A stretch of 64,000 bases of DNA from the NCBI RefSeq assembly GCF_051251695.1, contig NZ_JBPOEU010000020.1, forward strand, positions 1 through 64,000, given 5' to 3'. Both the position numbers and the translations under genes were made by a program. This stretch comes from Maritalea sp051251695. Its GTDB lineage: Bacteria > Pseudomonadota > Alphaproteobacteria > Rhizobiales > Devosiaceae. Under the pieces are notes generated by a model. The model searched no databases. It was not told the origin of the DNA and worked only from the letters and a program-made list of their open reading frames with translations. Below, one piece after another: positions 34,110 through 43,883 of this stretch. The stretch's first letter is position 1; each line of letters opens with the position of its first letter.

Positions 34110-35366
34110 GTGACCAAATTCACCGCGCAGGTTGCTGCAGCACATAAAAATATGGCGCAAATAATCCACACAACCCCGTGCCAAAAAAACACCTATTTGT
34201 CGCAAAAATTTGGTGCGAAGATTTATCTCAAACGAGAAGATTTAACGCCCGTTCGGTCCTACAAACTACGTGGTGCATACAACTTTATCTCTAAAGCGAT
34301 AGAGGAAGCCGGAGAACCTAGTGAAGGTTTTGTATGCGCATCCGCCGGAAATCACGCACAAGGATTTGCTTATTGTTGTGCTCATTTTGGCGTGCGTGGC
34401 ACCATTTTCATGCCTGTCACGACCCCACAGCAAAAGATCGATAAGACCCGAGCCTTTGGTGGCGCGAACATTGAAATCGTGTTGATCGGCGACATTTTCG
34501 ATCAGTGTTATGCAGCAGCATTGGAATTTGCTGAGCAAAAGAGAGCCCTTATGGTGCCCCCATTTGATCATGCTGATATTGTTGAGGGCCAGGCGACCAT
34601 TGCCCACGAATTGATGACCCAATTGCAGGGTAAAAAAATTGATCTCATCATCATGCCGGTAGGCGGTGGCGGATTGGCCGCTGGTGTATCCAAATATCTT
34701 GCACAAGCATCTCCAAACACACAAATTTTGCTGGTCGAGCCCGAAGGGGCACCCAGCCTTAAATCCAGCTTGAAAGAAAATAAACGCGTAAAACTAGAAC
34801 ATATCGACAATTTTGTAGATGGCGCGGCAGTGGCTCAAATCGGCGCTTTGAACTTTGAAATGCTGAAGCACCTGCCACAAGATATCGTGCATTTGGTGCC
34901 AGAAAATCGTTTATGTGCAACCATGATCGAAATGCTGAACATCGAAGGCATGGTGCTTGAGCCTGCAGGCGCATTGTCCATTGATATTCTTTCTTCCCTA
35001 CCCAAAGAAACGTTGGCGGGTAAAAATGTCGTCTGCGTGACATCGGGGGGCAATTTCGATTTTGAAAGACTGCCAGAGGTTAAAGAAAAGGCCCTGAAAT
35101 ACTCCGGCTTGAAGAAATACTTCATTCTGCGTATGCCGCAGCGCCCCGGTGCTCTTAAAGACTTTTTGAATATGCTCGGACCAGATGATGACATCGCTCG
35201 CTTTGAGTATCTCAAAAAATCAGCGCGCAACTTCGGCACGGTCTTGATGGGCATTGAGACAAAAGATGCCAAAAACTTTGAGTCTTTGAAGGAAAAGCTG
35301 ATCGAAGGCGACTTCGGATTTCAAGACATTACGGATAATGATCTTCTATCCAGTTTAATAATATAA
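34110..35366 (+). CDS. ilvA: threonine ammonia-lyase (threonine dehydratase)
   Basis: This 418-aa PLP enzyme converts threonine to 2-oxobutyrate and ammonia. The PLP lysine lies in SYKLRGAYN, the phosphate-binding Gly loop is PVGGGGLAAG, and VTSGGN near 310 stacks the cofactor. A single C-terminal ACT-like regulatory domain follows (FILRMPQRPGALKDFLNMLG), as in the shorter IlvA form. GTG 34110 follows AAAGAGG. An internal ATG 34152 is less likely. Confidence 0.92.
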   Translation: MTKFTAQVAAAHKNMAQIIHTTPCQKNTYLSQKFGAKIYLKREDLTPVRSYKLRGAYNFISKAIEEAGEPSEGFVCASAGNHAQGFAYCCAHFGVRGTIFMPVTTPQQKIDKTRAFGGANIEIVLIGDIFDQCYAAALEFAEQKRALMVPPFDHADIVEGQATIAHELMTQLQGKKIDLIIMPVGGGGLAAGVSKYLAQASPNTQILLVEPEGAPSLKSSLKENKRVKLEHIDNFVDGAAVAQIGALNFEMLKHLPQDIVHLVPENRLCATMIEMLNIEGMVLEPAGALSIDILSSLPKETLAGKNVVCVTSGGNFDFERLPEVKEKALKYSGLKKYFILRMPQRPGALKDFLNMLGPDDDIARFEYLKKSARNFGTVLMGIETKDAKNFESLKEKLIEGDFGFQDITDNDLLSSLII

Positions 35367-35410
35367 TCGCCCAAAATTGACAAACCGGATTAGAGGCGCA
35401 TGGTTGCAGC

Positions 35411-37138
35411 ATGTCACAAAATGCACTTTTCTCTAGAAAATCAAAAAAGTCGATTGCCTATGCCATTGGATTGGCAGCGCTTGTTATAGTTGGGTTCTTC
35501 TCACTGTTTTTTGCCTCACTGTCTGTTTTTAAAACCGTCGAGTTAGAACGCGCAGAAGGTCGAGCGAAGCTCTATCATTCTACATTGGTCAGCGCCTTGG
35601 AGCGGCTGGAGCATTTGCCTTTTATCGTCGCGCAAGATCCCGCAATTGTGCGCGCTTTATCGGGCGGTGGCCTAAAAGGGGTGAACTCGCGGCTAGAGGA
35701 TTTTGCAAAACGCTCCAAAGCCGAAGCCATTTATGTCATGGATCAAAATGGCTGGACAATCGCCGCGTCCAACTATGCTGAGGACGTCAATTTTCTAGGC
35801 AAAAATTATGGCTTCCGTCCCTATTTTAAGGACGCAATGTCTGGCGTGAGAGGTGAATTTTTCGCCATCGGTGCCACCACGTTTACACCCGGCTTTTTTG
35901 TCAGTAACACTGTTCGTGATGACCAAGGAAACGCCATCGGGGTCGTTGCCCTAAAGGTCGCTTTGAGTGAACTTACCGGCGCATGGGCCGCATCAGGCGA
36001 CGACATTTTGGTAACCAATAATTCAGGCATTACAGTCTTTGCGACATCCAACGAATGGCGCTACCGGGCGACAACACGCTTAAGCGAAGTGCAAATGCTT
36101 GAGATCAATAAGATGCAACAATTCGGCAAGCAGGAGCTCAAACCGCTCGATTGGAAACTTGGCGCCAACAACGAAGTTCAACTCAACGGCACAAATTACC
36201 TTTATGCCAATATCAGCGTGCAAAGGCGTGGTTGGACCCTGTGGTATATCAAGTCAACGTCCGGCATTTTTGAACGTACTTGGTTCGTCATTATCTTGGC
36301 CACCATTGTTATCGCGATGATGGGCATTGCCTTTGTCACCATTCGATCCAATCAACTGCGACGGGCACTCAGCGCCTCCCATGATGACCGCCAAAAGCTG
36401 CGCGTCGAAATTGAAGAACGCAAAGCCACCGAGATGCGTTTGGAGCAAACCCAAAGTGAACTTGCACGCACCAGCAAACTTGCCGCACTCGGACAGCTTG
36501 CCGCCTCTGTCACCCACGAACTTGGCCAGCCGATTTCCGCCATGCGCAATTATCTGGCCGCCGAGCAAATTGGAAATGGCTATAAACCGGGCGGGTTGAT
36601 CGACCACTTGACCGGAGTGGTCAAGCGAATGGAAAACATCACCAAAGAACTAAAATTCTTTTCACTCCCCGGAGATGCCAGAACTGAGCAAATCGCGATC
36701 AACGATCTGGTTGATGGCGCATTGGAATTGACCCAGCATGATCTCTTGTCTCAAAAAATCAATGTGAACTTATCCATTCCCCAAAGCCTGCCGCTTATTG
36801 AAGGCAACCGGCAGCGGCTTGAACAAGTGCTGGTAAACCTCATTCGCAATGCACTCGCCGCCATGAAAGACAGTACCACTAGAAAACTGCAAATTTCAGT
36901 AAGCGCCGACCAAGATCGTTTAAACATCAATGTGCGCGATACTGGACACGGTTTGAACGGCCAAACCATCGAGCAATTGCAAGAGCCTTTCCACACCAAC
37001 AAGCCATCCGGCGAAGGCATGGGATTGGGGCTTGCGATTTCTGCCGCTATCGTGCGCGAGCATCGCGGCCATTTAAGCACTATGGACCATGAAACAGGCG
37101 CTGAATTCACCATTGAGCTCCCTTTAGTCAAGGACTAG
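35411..37138 (+). CDS. dctB: DctB-type sensor histidine kinase (575 aa)
   Basis: One membrane helix (about 17-40), a periplasmic dCache-type sensor (45-290, with FLGKNYGFRPYFKDAMSG) and a second helix (about 292-312) precede the kinase. The phospho-acceptor His is in SVTHELGQPISAMRNY. The ATPase boxes are NLIRNALAA (N), RDTGHG (G1) and GEGMGLGLAIS (G2). DctB proteins sense C4-dicarboxylates or related acids and pair with DctD. The partner gene starts 3 bp downstream, and a TRAP transporter follows, so this unit very likely senses the transported acid. Confidence 0.92.
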   Translation: MSQNALFSRKSKKSIAYAIGLAALVIVGFFSLFFASLSVFKTVELERAEGRAKLYHSTLVSALERLEHLPFIVAQDPAIVRALSGGGLKGVNSRLEDFAKRSKAEAIYVMDQNGWTIAASNYAEDVNFLGKNYGFRPYFKDAMSGVRGEFFAIGATTFTPGFFVSNTVRDDQGNAIGVVALKVALSELTGAWAASGDDILVTNNSGITVFATSNEWRYRATTRLSEVQMLEINKMQQFGKQELKPLDWKLGANNEVQLNGTNYLYANISVQRRGWTLWYIKSTSGIFERTWFVIILATIVIAMMGIAFVTIRSNQLRRALSASHDDRQKLRVEIEERKATEMRLEQTQSELARTSKLAALGQLAASVTHELGQPISAMRNYLAAEQIGNGYKPGGLIDHLTGVVKRMENITKELKFFSLPGDARTEQIAINDLVDGALELTQHDLLSQKINVNLSIPQSLPLIEGNRQRLEQVLVNLIRNALAAMKDSTTRKLQISVSADQDRLNINVRDTGHGLNGQTIEQLQEPFHTNKPSGEGMGLGLAISAAIVREHRGHLSTMDHETGAEFTIELPLVKD

Positions 37139-37141
37139 AAA

Positions 37142-38494
37142 TTGCCAAACTCAACCAAAAATCTGAACCACCGGGTAATCGTGATCGATGACGATAAGGA
37201 AATGCGGCAGTCTCTTATTTATCTCTTAAGCGCCGCTGGATGGGAAGTTGAAGCATTGGCTGAAACGAGCATGATTGAAAACAAGGTCGCGGCCTTTTTG
37301 CCAGATGTCATCCTTTCAGACGTGCGCATGCCCAATAGCTCTGGTCTGGATCTATTGAGCGAAAAATCAAACGTTGCGCAATTGCCCATTGTTTTGATTT
37401 CCGCCCATGGCGATATTCCAACTGCCGTACAAGCCATGCGTGACGGCGCTTATAGTTTTTTGGAAAAGCCGTTTGACCCGCAACGACTATTGACCGTTTT
37501 ACGCAATGCCGCAGAAAAGAACCGATTGTCCAAAGACGCAGAACGTTTGCGCAAACAATTGGCCACCTTATCCGGCTTAGATCGTGTGCTGTTGGGTAAA
37601 TCTGAAATGCTGCAATCCGTGCGCGAAAGCGTTCTGGATTTCAGTTCAGCGGATGCTGCAGCCCTCATCCTTGGGGAAACAGGAACCGGCAAAGAACTGG
37701 TGGCCCGCGCACTACATAACTTGTCAGACCGCGCAAACGGCCCCTTCCTTGCCATCAATTGCGCGACAATTGAAGCCGAAGGTTTTGAAAAACGCGTTTT
37801 TGGTGAAGCGGGACAATCACAAGGTCTATTTCGCCAAGCTGAGGGAGGTACATTGTTCCTGGACGAAATAGGCACTTGCACATTGGACGTACAAGCAAAG
37901 CTGTTGCGTGCCATTGAATTGCGCGAGATTTTGCCGGTCGGTGCCGACAAGCCAATCACGGTGAATGTCCGGATTGTCTCCGCATCCAACGAGCCGTTAG
38001 ATCAAGCCATCAACGATGGCCGTTTCCGCTCCGACCTCTATTTTCGACTGAACAATGTGGTGATCGATCTGCCAACATTACGCTCGCGCAAAGATGATAT
38101 TCCGCTGCTTTTTGAACACTTCCTCCAAAATTACGCAGAGCTGTATGAAACACAAATCCCAGAAGTAACGACAGAAGATATGGCAATCCTCATCACCCAC
38201 GAATGGCCCGGCAATGTGCGTGAACTCCGAAATGTCGCCGAACGGTTGGTGCTGGCTTCACGCCGTGGCGCGGGCTCCGTTTCGGAAGCCCTGCGTGTTC
38301 AAAACGATATGGGGGACGTCCCCGAAACATTGCGCGAGGCCGTTGCAGCATTTGAACGCACCCTAATCGCCAAAGCCATTCGCAACCATAAAGGCAAAAT
38401 GGACGCGGTTGCCGAAGCGCTGGGCATTGGCCGCCGGACACTCAACGAAAAAATTGTCAAACTCAACCTCAACAAATCTGATCTGTTGGACTGA
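37142..38494 (+). CDS. dctD: DctD-type response regulator lacking the GAFTGA motif (450 aa)
   Basis: TTG 37142 is preceded by AAGGA. The receiver domain has Asp60 as phospho-acceptor (LSDVRMP) and Lys109 (LEKPFDP). The AAA+ domain has Walker A GETGTGKE (178-185) and Walker B GGTLFLDEIG (235-244). A Fis-type HTH ends the protein (KMDAVAEALGIGRRTLNEKI). Between the two ATPase motifs, where sigma-54 activators carry GAFTGA, the sequence is only KRVFGEAGQSQGLFRQAEGG, with no such loop. It should therefore act without sigma-54, as known for Rhodobacter NtrC. An inverted repeat just downstream may be its operator before dctP. Confidence 0.9.
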   Translation: MPNSTKNLNHRVIVIDDDKEMRQSLIYLLSAAGWEVEALAETSMIENKVAAFLPDVILSDVRMPNSSGLDLLSEKSNVAQLPIVLISAHGDIPTAVQAMRDGAYSFLEKPFDPQRLLTVLRNAAEKNRLSKDAERLRKQLATLSGLDRVLLGKSEMLQSVRESVLDFSSADAAALILGETGTGKELVARALHNLSDRANGPFLAINCATIEAEGFEKRVFGEAGQSQGLFRQAEGGTLFLDEIGTCTLDVQAKLLRAIELREILPVGADKPITVNVRIVSASNEPLDQAINDGRFRSDLYFRLNNVVIDLPTLRSRKDDIPLLFEHFLQNYAELYETQIPEVTTEDMAILITHEWPGNVRELRNVAERLVLASRRGAGSVSEALRVQNDMGDVPETLREAVAAFERTLIAKAIRNHKGKMDAVAEALGIGRRTLNEKIVKLNLNKSDLLD

Positions 38495-38502
38495 TTTTAC
38501 CC

Positions 38503-38516
38503 TGCGGATTTCCGCA
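38503..38516. promoter_or_regulatory. candidate DctD operator upstream of the TRAP genes
   Basis: TGCGGA-TT-TCCGCA is a perfect dyad located 8 bp after dctD and 114 bp before dctP. I see no -24/-12 promoter between it and dctP, in line with the missing GAFTGA loop in DctD. Confidence 0.45.
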
Positions 38517-38630
38517 AGGCACTAAGCAATCTCATGCGCAATTTTCCTCATAGGCAAAATATGGCAACCCACTAGGATGCTTTCAACACGGTCAAATTGA
38601 CTGGGTTGAGGATTCTTTTGGGAGGAAATT

Positions 38631-39632
38631 ATGAATAACATCGTGAAGGTCGCAATTGCGACCACACTCACTTTTGGCTTTGCCGCAGAAGCAATGGCTG
38701 TTGAATGGAACGTTTCGGTTTGGGGTAAGCGTCGCGCATTTACCGAGCATGTTGAAAAATTGGCCGAATTGGTTTCTGCAAAAACCGGCGGCGATTTTAC
38801 GCTAAATCTATCCTATGGCGGCCTATCCAAAAACCGCGAAAACCTTGACGGGATTTCAATCGGTGCGTTTGAAATGGCACAATTCTGCGCTGGCTATCAC
38901 GCAGACAAAAACCCTTCAATCACCGTTCTTGAATTGCCATTCCTTGGTGTATCTTCACTAGAGCAAGAAATTGCTGTTTCCATGGCGGTTTACAATCACC
39001 CAGCAGCGCAAAAAGATCTTGGCCGTTGGAACGCAACATTGTTGATGCCTTCTCCGTTGCCACAATATAACTTCATCGGCGTGGGCGAAGCACCACGCAC
39101 GGTTGCTGATTTCTCTGGCATGACCGTGCGCGCAACCGGCGGTATTGGCCGCGCTATGGAATCTGTCAACGCAGTACCAAACTCCATGTCGGCAACAGAA
39201 GTTCGCCAAGCGCTTGATTCAGGTGTGGTGAAGGCGGTTTCGTTCGCCCCACATGCCCATATGTCATTTGGCACAATCGAGAGTGGCAAATGGTGGACAA
39301 CAAACCTAAATCCAGGCACCGTAAACTGCCCAGTTGTTGCAAACACTGACGCGCTAAACAGCCTTTCAGATGCGCATAAAGATGCATTGATGAGCTCAAT
39401 CCCGGAAGCCTTGGCCCATTATGTTGCCAACTATAATGGCGCAACAATGGACGCTTGGGGCCCAGCACTTGACGAGCGCGGTATTGAACGCGTGACCTAT
39501 TCAGACGAAGAGCTTGCAGCTTTCCGTTCTGCTGCTGGTGGCATCGCGAAGTCTTGGGTAGAAGACAATTCTGCAAAAGGTTTGCCTGCGCAAGAATTGC
39601 TCGACTTGGTGCTTTCAACACTCGCTAAATAG
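38631..39632 (+). CDS. dctP: TRAP transporter substrate-binding protein
   Basis: The signal peptide (MNNIVKVAIATTLTFGFAAE, then AMA) exports a 310-residue DctP protein to the periplasm. The conserved Arg that salt-bridges carboxylates is in MTVRATG. The ligand-contact regions are LSYGGLSKNRENLDGISIGA and ATEVRQALDSGVVKAV. GGAGG precedes ATG 38631. The ligand is an organic acid, though probably not a simple C4-dicarboxylate because the sequence is divergent. It heads the TRAP operon. Confidence 0.92.
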   Translation: MNNIVKVAIATTLTFGFAAEAMAVEWNVSVWGKRRAFTEHVEKLAELVSAKTGGDFTLNLSYGGLSKNRENLDGISIGAFEMAQFCAGYHADKNPSITVLELPFLGVSSLEQEIAVSMAVYNHPAAQKDLGRWNATLLMPSPLPQYNFIGVGEAPRTVADFSGMTVRATGGIGRAMESVNAVPNSMSATEVRQALDSGVVKAVSFAPHAHMSFGTIESGKWWTTNLNPGTVNCPVVANTDALNSLSDAHKDALMSSIPEALAHYVANYNGATMDAWGPALDERGIERVTYSDEELAAFRSAAGGIAKSWVEDNSAKGLPAQELLDLVLSTLAK

Positions 39633-39647
39633 ACATTTGAAATGAAT

Positions 39648-39690
39648 TCACCCGGCCACGCCAATTGAAAAGCGTGACGCCGGGTGACTT
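39648..39690 (+). terminator. stem-loop between dctP and dctQ (attenuator-like)
   Basis: TCACCCGG (39648-39655) pairs with CCGGGTGA (39680-39687), with further inner pairing ACGC/GCGT, followed by CTTTT. It would let dctP be made in excess over the membrane subunits, as is usual for binding proteins. Confidence 0.6.
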
Positions 39691-39738
39691 TTATCTAAGC
39701 TAATTTGAAACATTTGTTTCAATTTGGGGGGAAACAAA

Positions 39739-40386
39739 ATGGCAGGTGCTTCATCTGTTTTAACTGACGATAGCTGGCTTTCACGCTTTGATCGTGAGCT
39801 TTTCAAAATCGAAGGTGTGCTCGCCTTCATCGGCGGCCTAGCAGTCTTTTCATTGATGTTGATGGCGGTGGTGTCGGTAGGCGGTCGCAATTTCTTCAAT
39901 CGCCCATTGCCCGGATATGTTGATTGGATTGAGCAGGCGATGCCGCTCATCGCCTTTATCGGCGTCGCATATACCCAACGTATTGGCGGGCATATTCGCA
40001 TGGATATTTTTGTCGGCAGACTTAAGGGCCGCCCATTGTGGACCGCCGAGTTCGTGTCCACATTTGTAATGCTGACATTGATGTTGCTACTGATGTGGGG
40101 AGCATGGGCCCACTTCGCGCGTTCATTTGATTTCGCCGCGCCCATGTGGAGCCGCGATAGTTCAATGGATATCGGCATTCCGCTTTGGCCCGCAAAATTG
40201 CTCGCACCCGTCGCGTTTTTCGTGCTCTCGATCCGGCTTTCATTGCAACTTTGGGGATTTGGCCGCGCCCTGCGCACCGGCACATTGGAACCCGTTGCAG
40301 TACCTTTGATTGAAGACGCCGCCACACAGGCAGCAAACGAAGCCATGCACGTAACAGGCTTTGATGAAGAGGAGGATATCAAATGA
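39739..40386 (+). CDS. dctQ: TRAP transporter small permease subunit
   Basis: I start at ATG 39739, with GGGGGG upstream. This 215-aa protein has four membrane helices (about 33-55, 70-90, 115-138 and 160-180) and the family motif RNFFNRPLPGYVDWIEQ. A long cytoplasmic C-terminal tail is acidic. It pairs with DctM, whose gene overlaps its stop by 4 bp. Confidence 0.9.
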   Translation: MAGASSVLTDDSWLSRFDRELFKIEGVLAFIGGLAVFSLMLMAVVSVGGRNFFNRPLPGYVDWIEQAMPLIAFIGVAYTQRIGGHIRMDIFVGRLKGRPLWTAEFVSTFVMLTLMLLLMWGAWAHFARSFDFAAPMWSRDSSMDIGIPLWPAKLLAPVAFFVLSIRLSLQLWGFGRALRTGTLEPVAVPLIEDAATQAANEAMHVTGFDEEEDIK

Positions 40387-41789
40387 GTTCAATTGATATT
40401 GGCCTTGTCGTCACCGGCCTATTGCTCATCATGGTCTTGATCGGCGTGCGCGTTGCATTTGCTGCCGCTTTAGCAGGCCTAACCGGTTTGATTTGGATAT
40501 TTTGGTCCAAAAAGGGTTACGATCCGAACCAGTTCTTTTGGGCCATCGAAGTTGCCACTAAAACCGCAGGCCAAGTCCCTCATTCAAAAGTGTCTTCCCA
40601 AGCCCTGTCACTCATACCAACCTTCATCCTGATCGGCTATCTCGCCTATTATGCAGGTTTGACCAAGGCTCTTTTTGAGGCTGCCAAACGATGGGTGGGG
40701 TGGTTACCCGGCGGCATGGGCGTCGCGACAGTTTTCGCTACTGCTGGCTTTGCGGCCGTGTCTGGTGCATCCGTTGCGACTTCAGCTGTTTTCGCGCGGA
40801 TCGCCATCCCTGAAATGCTCAAGATCGGTTATGACAAACGCTTTGCAGCAGGCGTTGTGGCCGCTGGCGGCACGTTGGCGTCTCTTATTCCTCCGTCTGC
40901 GATTTTGGTGATTTACGCCATTATTGTGGAACAAGATGTGGGTGCATTGTTGCTGGCTGGTTTCTTACCCGGCGCTGTGTCTGCTCTCATATATGGCGGA
41001 CTGGTTGTTTTGATGGCGACCTTCAATAAGAATTTGGGTCCACCGGTGCGGGGGTATACTTGGGGCGAACGCTTTAAGTCTTTGCCGCCTGCCTTCCCGA
41101 TTTTCTTTGTTGTGATCATCATCATTTGCTTCATCTACAATCCGTTCGGCGGTGACGCATGGGGCACACCAACTGAAGGCGGTGCAATCGGGGCTTTTGT
41201 GATTTTCGTCATGGCTTTGATCCACGGTATGCGTTGGCCACAATTCAAAGATGCGTTGATGGAAACCGGCAAATTGGCGGTGATGATTTTCACCATCATT
41301 TGGGGTGTTTTGATCTTTGTTCGGTTCTTGGGCTTTGCTGATCTGCCCGGTGCATTTTCCGATTGGATCACTACGCTCGAGCAAAACCCAATGATCACGC
41401 TCATCTGCATCCTGATGGCTTATGCCGTGCTGGGCATGTTCATGGATGCTATCGGCATGTTGCTCCTCACCTTGCCCGTGGTGTTTCCAGCGGTCATGGC
41501 CCTTAACGGCGGTATAGACGTTACAGCAGCGGAAAGCGCGTTCGGCATGAGTGGATGGGGTTGTGCCATTTGGTTCGGCATTATCGTCGTGAAAATGGCG
41601 GAACTCTGTTTGATCACCCCGCCCATTGGGCTCAACTGCTTTGTTGTGGCTGGGGTTCGCTCAGATATTTCGGTGCAAGATGTATTCCGTGGCGCGTCAC
41701 CGTTCTTTGTGGCCGATGCCATCACCATCGCCGTGCTCATCGCCTTCCCAGGCATTGTATTGTGGTTGCCAAGCCTGTTGCTTGGCTAA
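40383..41789 (+). CDS. dctM: TRAP transporter large permease subunit
   Basis: This 468-aa protein has about 12 membrane helices and typical DctM blocks: IPTFILIGYLAYYAGL, GATVFAT-like GVATVFATAGFAAVSGASVATS, GGTLASLIPPSAILVIY and LGMFMDAIGMLLLTLPVVFP. It carries the sodium-coupled import path for the acid delivered by DctP. The start overlaps dctQ at ATGA, which gives coupled translation. Confidence 0.95.
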   Translation: MSSIDIGLVVTGLLLIMVLIGVRVAFAAALAGLTGLIWIFWSKKGYDPNQFFWAIEVATKTAGQVPHSKVSSQALSLIPTFILIGYLAYYAGLTKALFEAAKRWVGWLPGGMGVATVFATAGFAAVSGASVATSAVFARIAIPEMLKIGYDKRFAAGVVAAGGTLASLIPPSAILVIYAIIVEQDVGALLLAGFLPGAVSALIYGGLVVLMATFNKNLGPPVRGYTWGERFKSLPPAFPIFFVVIIIICFIYNPFGGDAWGTPTEGGAIGAFVIFVMALIHGMRWPQFKDALMETGKLAVMIFTIIWGVLIFVRFLGFADLPGAFSDWITTLEQNPMITLICILMAYAVLGMFMDAIGMLLLTLPVVFPAVMALNGGIDVTAAESAFGMSGWGCAIWFGIIVVKMAELCLITPPIGLNCFVVAGVRSDISVQDVFRGASPFFVADAITIAVLIAFPGIVLWLPSLLLG

Positions 41790-41845
41790 AAAATTTGGGC
41801 GGAGGATACAAATCCCCCGCCCAACTGATCGTTTATTCTTCAGGC

Positions 41846-42289
41846 CTAACCTGCCGGAGGCGGCAGAAAATTCACTTCGTGCAAAGCTGACAAGCGCACC
41901 ACTTCATCTGGATCACCTAAATCATGCAACGCATTGAACAGATCGAAAAGTTTTCGGCTGGGGGCGACACCAAAAAAGCAGTTCGCATCCTTGCCGGACT
42001 TATTCGTAATCCCGTGGGCAATCCCCATAGGCATACGTACTGTGTCCCCAGCCCGCGCCGTCAGGACTTGATCACCAAATGCCAGTTCCAACTCACCGTC
42101 CAACAATGTAATCCACTCATCCTGTGTGGGGTGGATATGAGGCGGAACAAAACTATCTGCTGGCAGTAAAGCGTGCCAAATAAATGTGTTTTCACTGTGT
42201 AATTTTGGGGTGTAAGTCTGACCTAGAATATTCCACTTTAGATCTGACATTCCTTCACCGTGCGCGGTAATGCCGGGTGTCATTGTCAT
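41846..42289 (-). CDS. cupin-domain protein (147 aa)
   Basis: GGAGGAAAC directly precedes ATG 42289, so the earlier in-frame starts are rejected. The single cupin barrel shows HIHPTQDEWITLLDGELELA (metal His/His/Glu) and later GDTVRMPMGIAHGITN with the second His. Substrate unknown. It lies upstream-to-downstream with the flavin monooxygenase gene on the same strand (65 bp gap), so the two may be co-expressed and act on the same compound. Confidence 0.85.
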   Translation of the reverse strand: MTMTPGITAHGEGMSDLKWNILGQTYTPKLHSENTFIWHALLPADSFVPPHIHPTQDEWITLLDGELELAFGDQVLTARAGDTVRMPMGIAHGITNKSGKDANCFFGVAPSRKLFDLFNALHDLGDPDEVVRLSALHEVNFLPPPAG

Positions 42290-42353
42290 AGTTTCCTCCA
42301 TTTTGTTAGGGCTGCCGTCGCAACACATGCGCGACGGCTAAGTGTTACGTCGA

Positions 42354-43844
42354 TCAACTGACTTGATAGTCCGGGGTCGAATTCAAAAACTCCCGATAAG
42401 CATCAGCGTTGGGCGGCGCTAAGTTTTCTGCAATTGGATTGCGATGCTTTATCTTCGCGCCCATATCATCCAGCAATTCATCAAAATGCTTGAAGTGATA
42501 AGGGGCGACACACAAGCCACCATACACTTTGGCTGATGGTTTTATGTGCCGTTTCCAATTGAGCATCATCTCAATGTTTTGGTTCATCTGTGACGCTGTC
42601 GGCTGCTTGGCCAATTTGCCATCCGCATAGCGCACCAACCAATTCGCCGCCAATTCGGCACATAACACCGTACAAAAAGAGGAGTTGAACCCGACAAAGC
42701 CCATATCTGGCAGGTCAGGGTTGGCAATAATCCGGTAAAGCCTATATTGCCCGTCCTCTTCGACCAGTTTTTCCTTAAATTTTTGCGGCAAAATAGGCAC
42801 GCCGAGCTTCCATCCGACAGCCAAAATGGCCAAATCGGTTTTCACACGTTCGCCGCCAGACAACGCAACCTGATCACCCTCATATTCTTTGAAAGTGCCT
42901 TTGATGGCCTTTATTCGCCCGTCGGCGATCATGTCGAACAGACCCGGGGTTACGATTGGCACTGAACAATTGATCTCGTCTTCAATTTTGATCTTGGGTC
43001 TAAGTCCGGTTTTGTTCAGCTTTAGCTGCATCGTCAGCAACGCTTCTAGCCCACGCCAGTTGGCCCATACAAAAGGTTTGGCAATTACATGCGCAAACTT
43101 TTGCATCGGATTTAGCCCCCAGCTAGGAAACATTTGTTCCTGCTTGCGGATGTATAGAATGTTTTTAAAGTTGATCAGCCCACCAATAAAATAGGGTATG
43201 CGCCAAACGGACTTCAAATAAACAATATTGACGGACTTCGCACCGAATTTCACAGCATTTACGGCAATATCAGTTGCTGATTTTGAGAATCCCAAAACCG
43301 TAACGTCTTTGCCTTTCACAATATCCGGGTCCGTATATTCAGACGAATGCATCACCTGTCCGCCTTGCGCCTCGAACGCCTCTTGGCCCGGATGGGTCAA
43401 AATGTTCTTTTCGCTGAACTGCCCAGTACAAACAGAGACAAAATCAAAATCTTCATATGTTTGTCTGCCATCACCATCAACAATTGAAAGTGTCCACCCA
43501 GCGGCCCCATCAGCACGACGCGCCATGCCGCTTACACCTGTGTTGAAACGGATTAAGTCCCGTAGATTGTGGTCAGCAGCATAGTCGTTCAAATAGGCAT
43601 GCACCTGCGGCCCTTTTGGCCATTCAGGATAGTCCTTTGGCATCGCCTTGTCCGTATAGCGATATAAGTCTTTTGGGCTTTGGGTCTGCACATCAGGATA
43701 TGAACGCGATAATTCCCACACCCCGCCCAAATCGTGACTGCGCTCGATCAACGTTACGTCGTGCCCTTTTTCTTTAAACGTTTTTGCGGTGACAAGACCA
43801 CTCACCCCTGCCCCAATTACCGCAACCTTTTTCCGGTTTGCCAT
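42354..43844 (-). CDS. flavin-containing monooxygenase (FMO/Baeyer-Villiger-like), 496 aa
   Basis: AGGAGGGGAC precedes ATG 43844. The FAD Rossmann motif is VIGAGVSGLVTAKTF, and a second NADP-type motif is VTVLGFSKSATDIAVNAV. The FAD-contact segment LGGVWELSRSYPDVQTQSPK is typical of class B flavin monooxygenases. The substrate is unknown. An AraC-type regulator is transcribed divergently from a 39-bp gap, and a cupin gene follows, so the three probably form an inducible oxidation unit. Confidence 0.87.
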   Translation of the reverse strand: MANRKKVAVIGAGVSGLVTAKTFKEKGHDVTLIERSHDLGGVWELSRSYPDVQTQSPKDLYRYTDKAMPKDYPEWPKGPQVHAYLNDYAADHNLRDLIRFNTGVSGMARRADGAAGWTLSIVDGDGRQTYEDFDFVSVCTGQFSEKNILTHPGQEAFEAQGGQVMHSSEYTDPDIVKGKDVTVLGFSKSATDIAVNAVKFGAKSVNIVYLKSVWRIPYFIGGLINFKNILYIRKQEQMFPSWGLNPMQKFAHVIAKPFVWANWRGLEALLTMQLKLNKTGLRPKIKIEDEINCSVPIVTPGLFDMIADGRIKAIKGTFKEYEGDQVALSGGERVKTDLAILAVGWKLGVPILPQKFKEKLVEEDGQYRLYRIIANPDLPDMGFVGFNSSFCTVLCAELAANWLVRYADGKLAKQPTASQMNQNIEMMLNWKRHIKPSAKVYGGLCVAPYHFKHFDELLDDMGAKIKHRNPIAENLAPPNADAYREFLNSTPDYQVS

Positions 43845-43883
43845 TGTCCCCTCCTATGTGCCGATTGCATCATTTTTTATTTT

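Noticed and set aside
38495..38630. Sigma-54 (-24/-12) promoter before dctP
   Set aside because: No GG-N10-GC pair with the right context was found, and the cognate DctD lacks GAFTGA.
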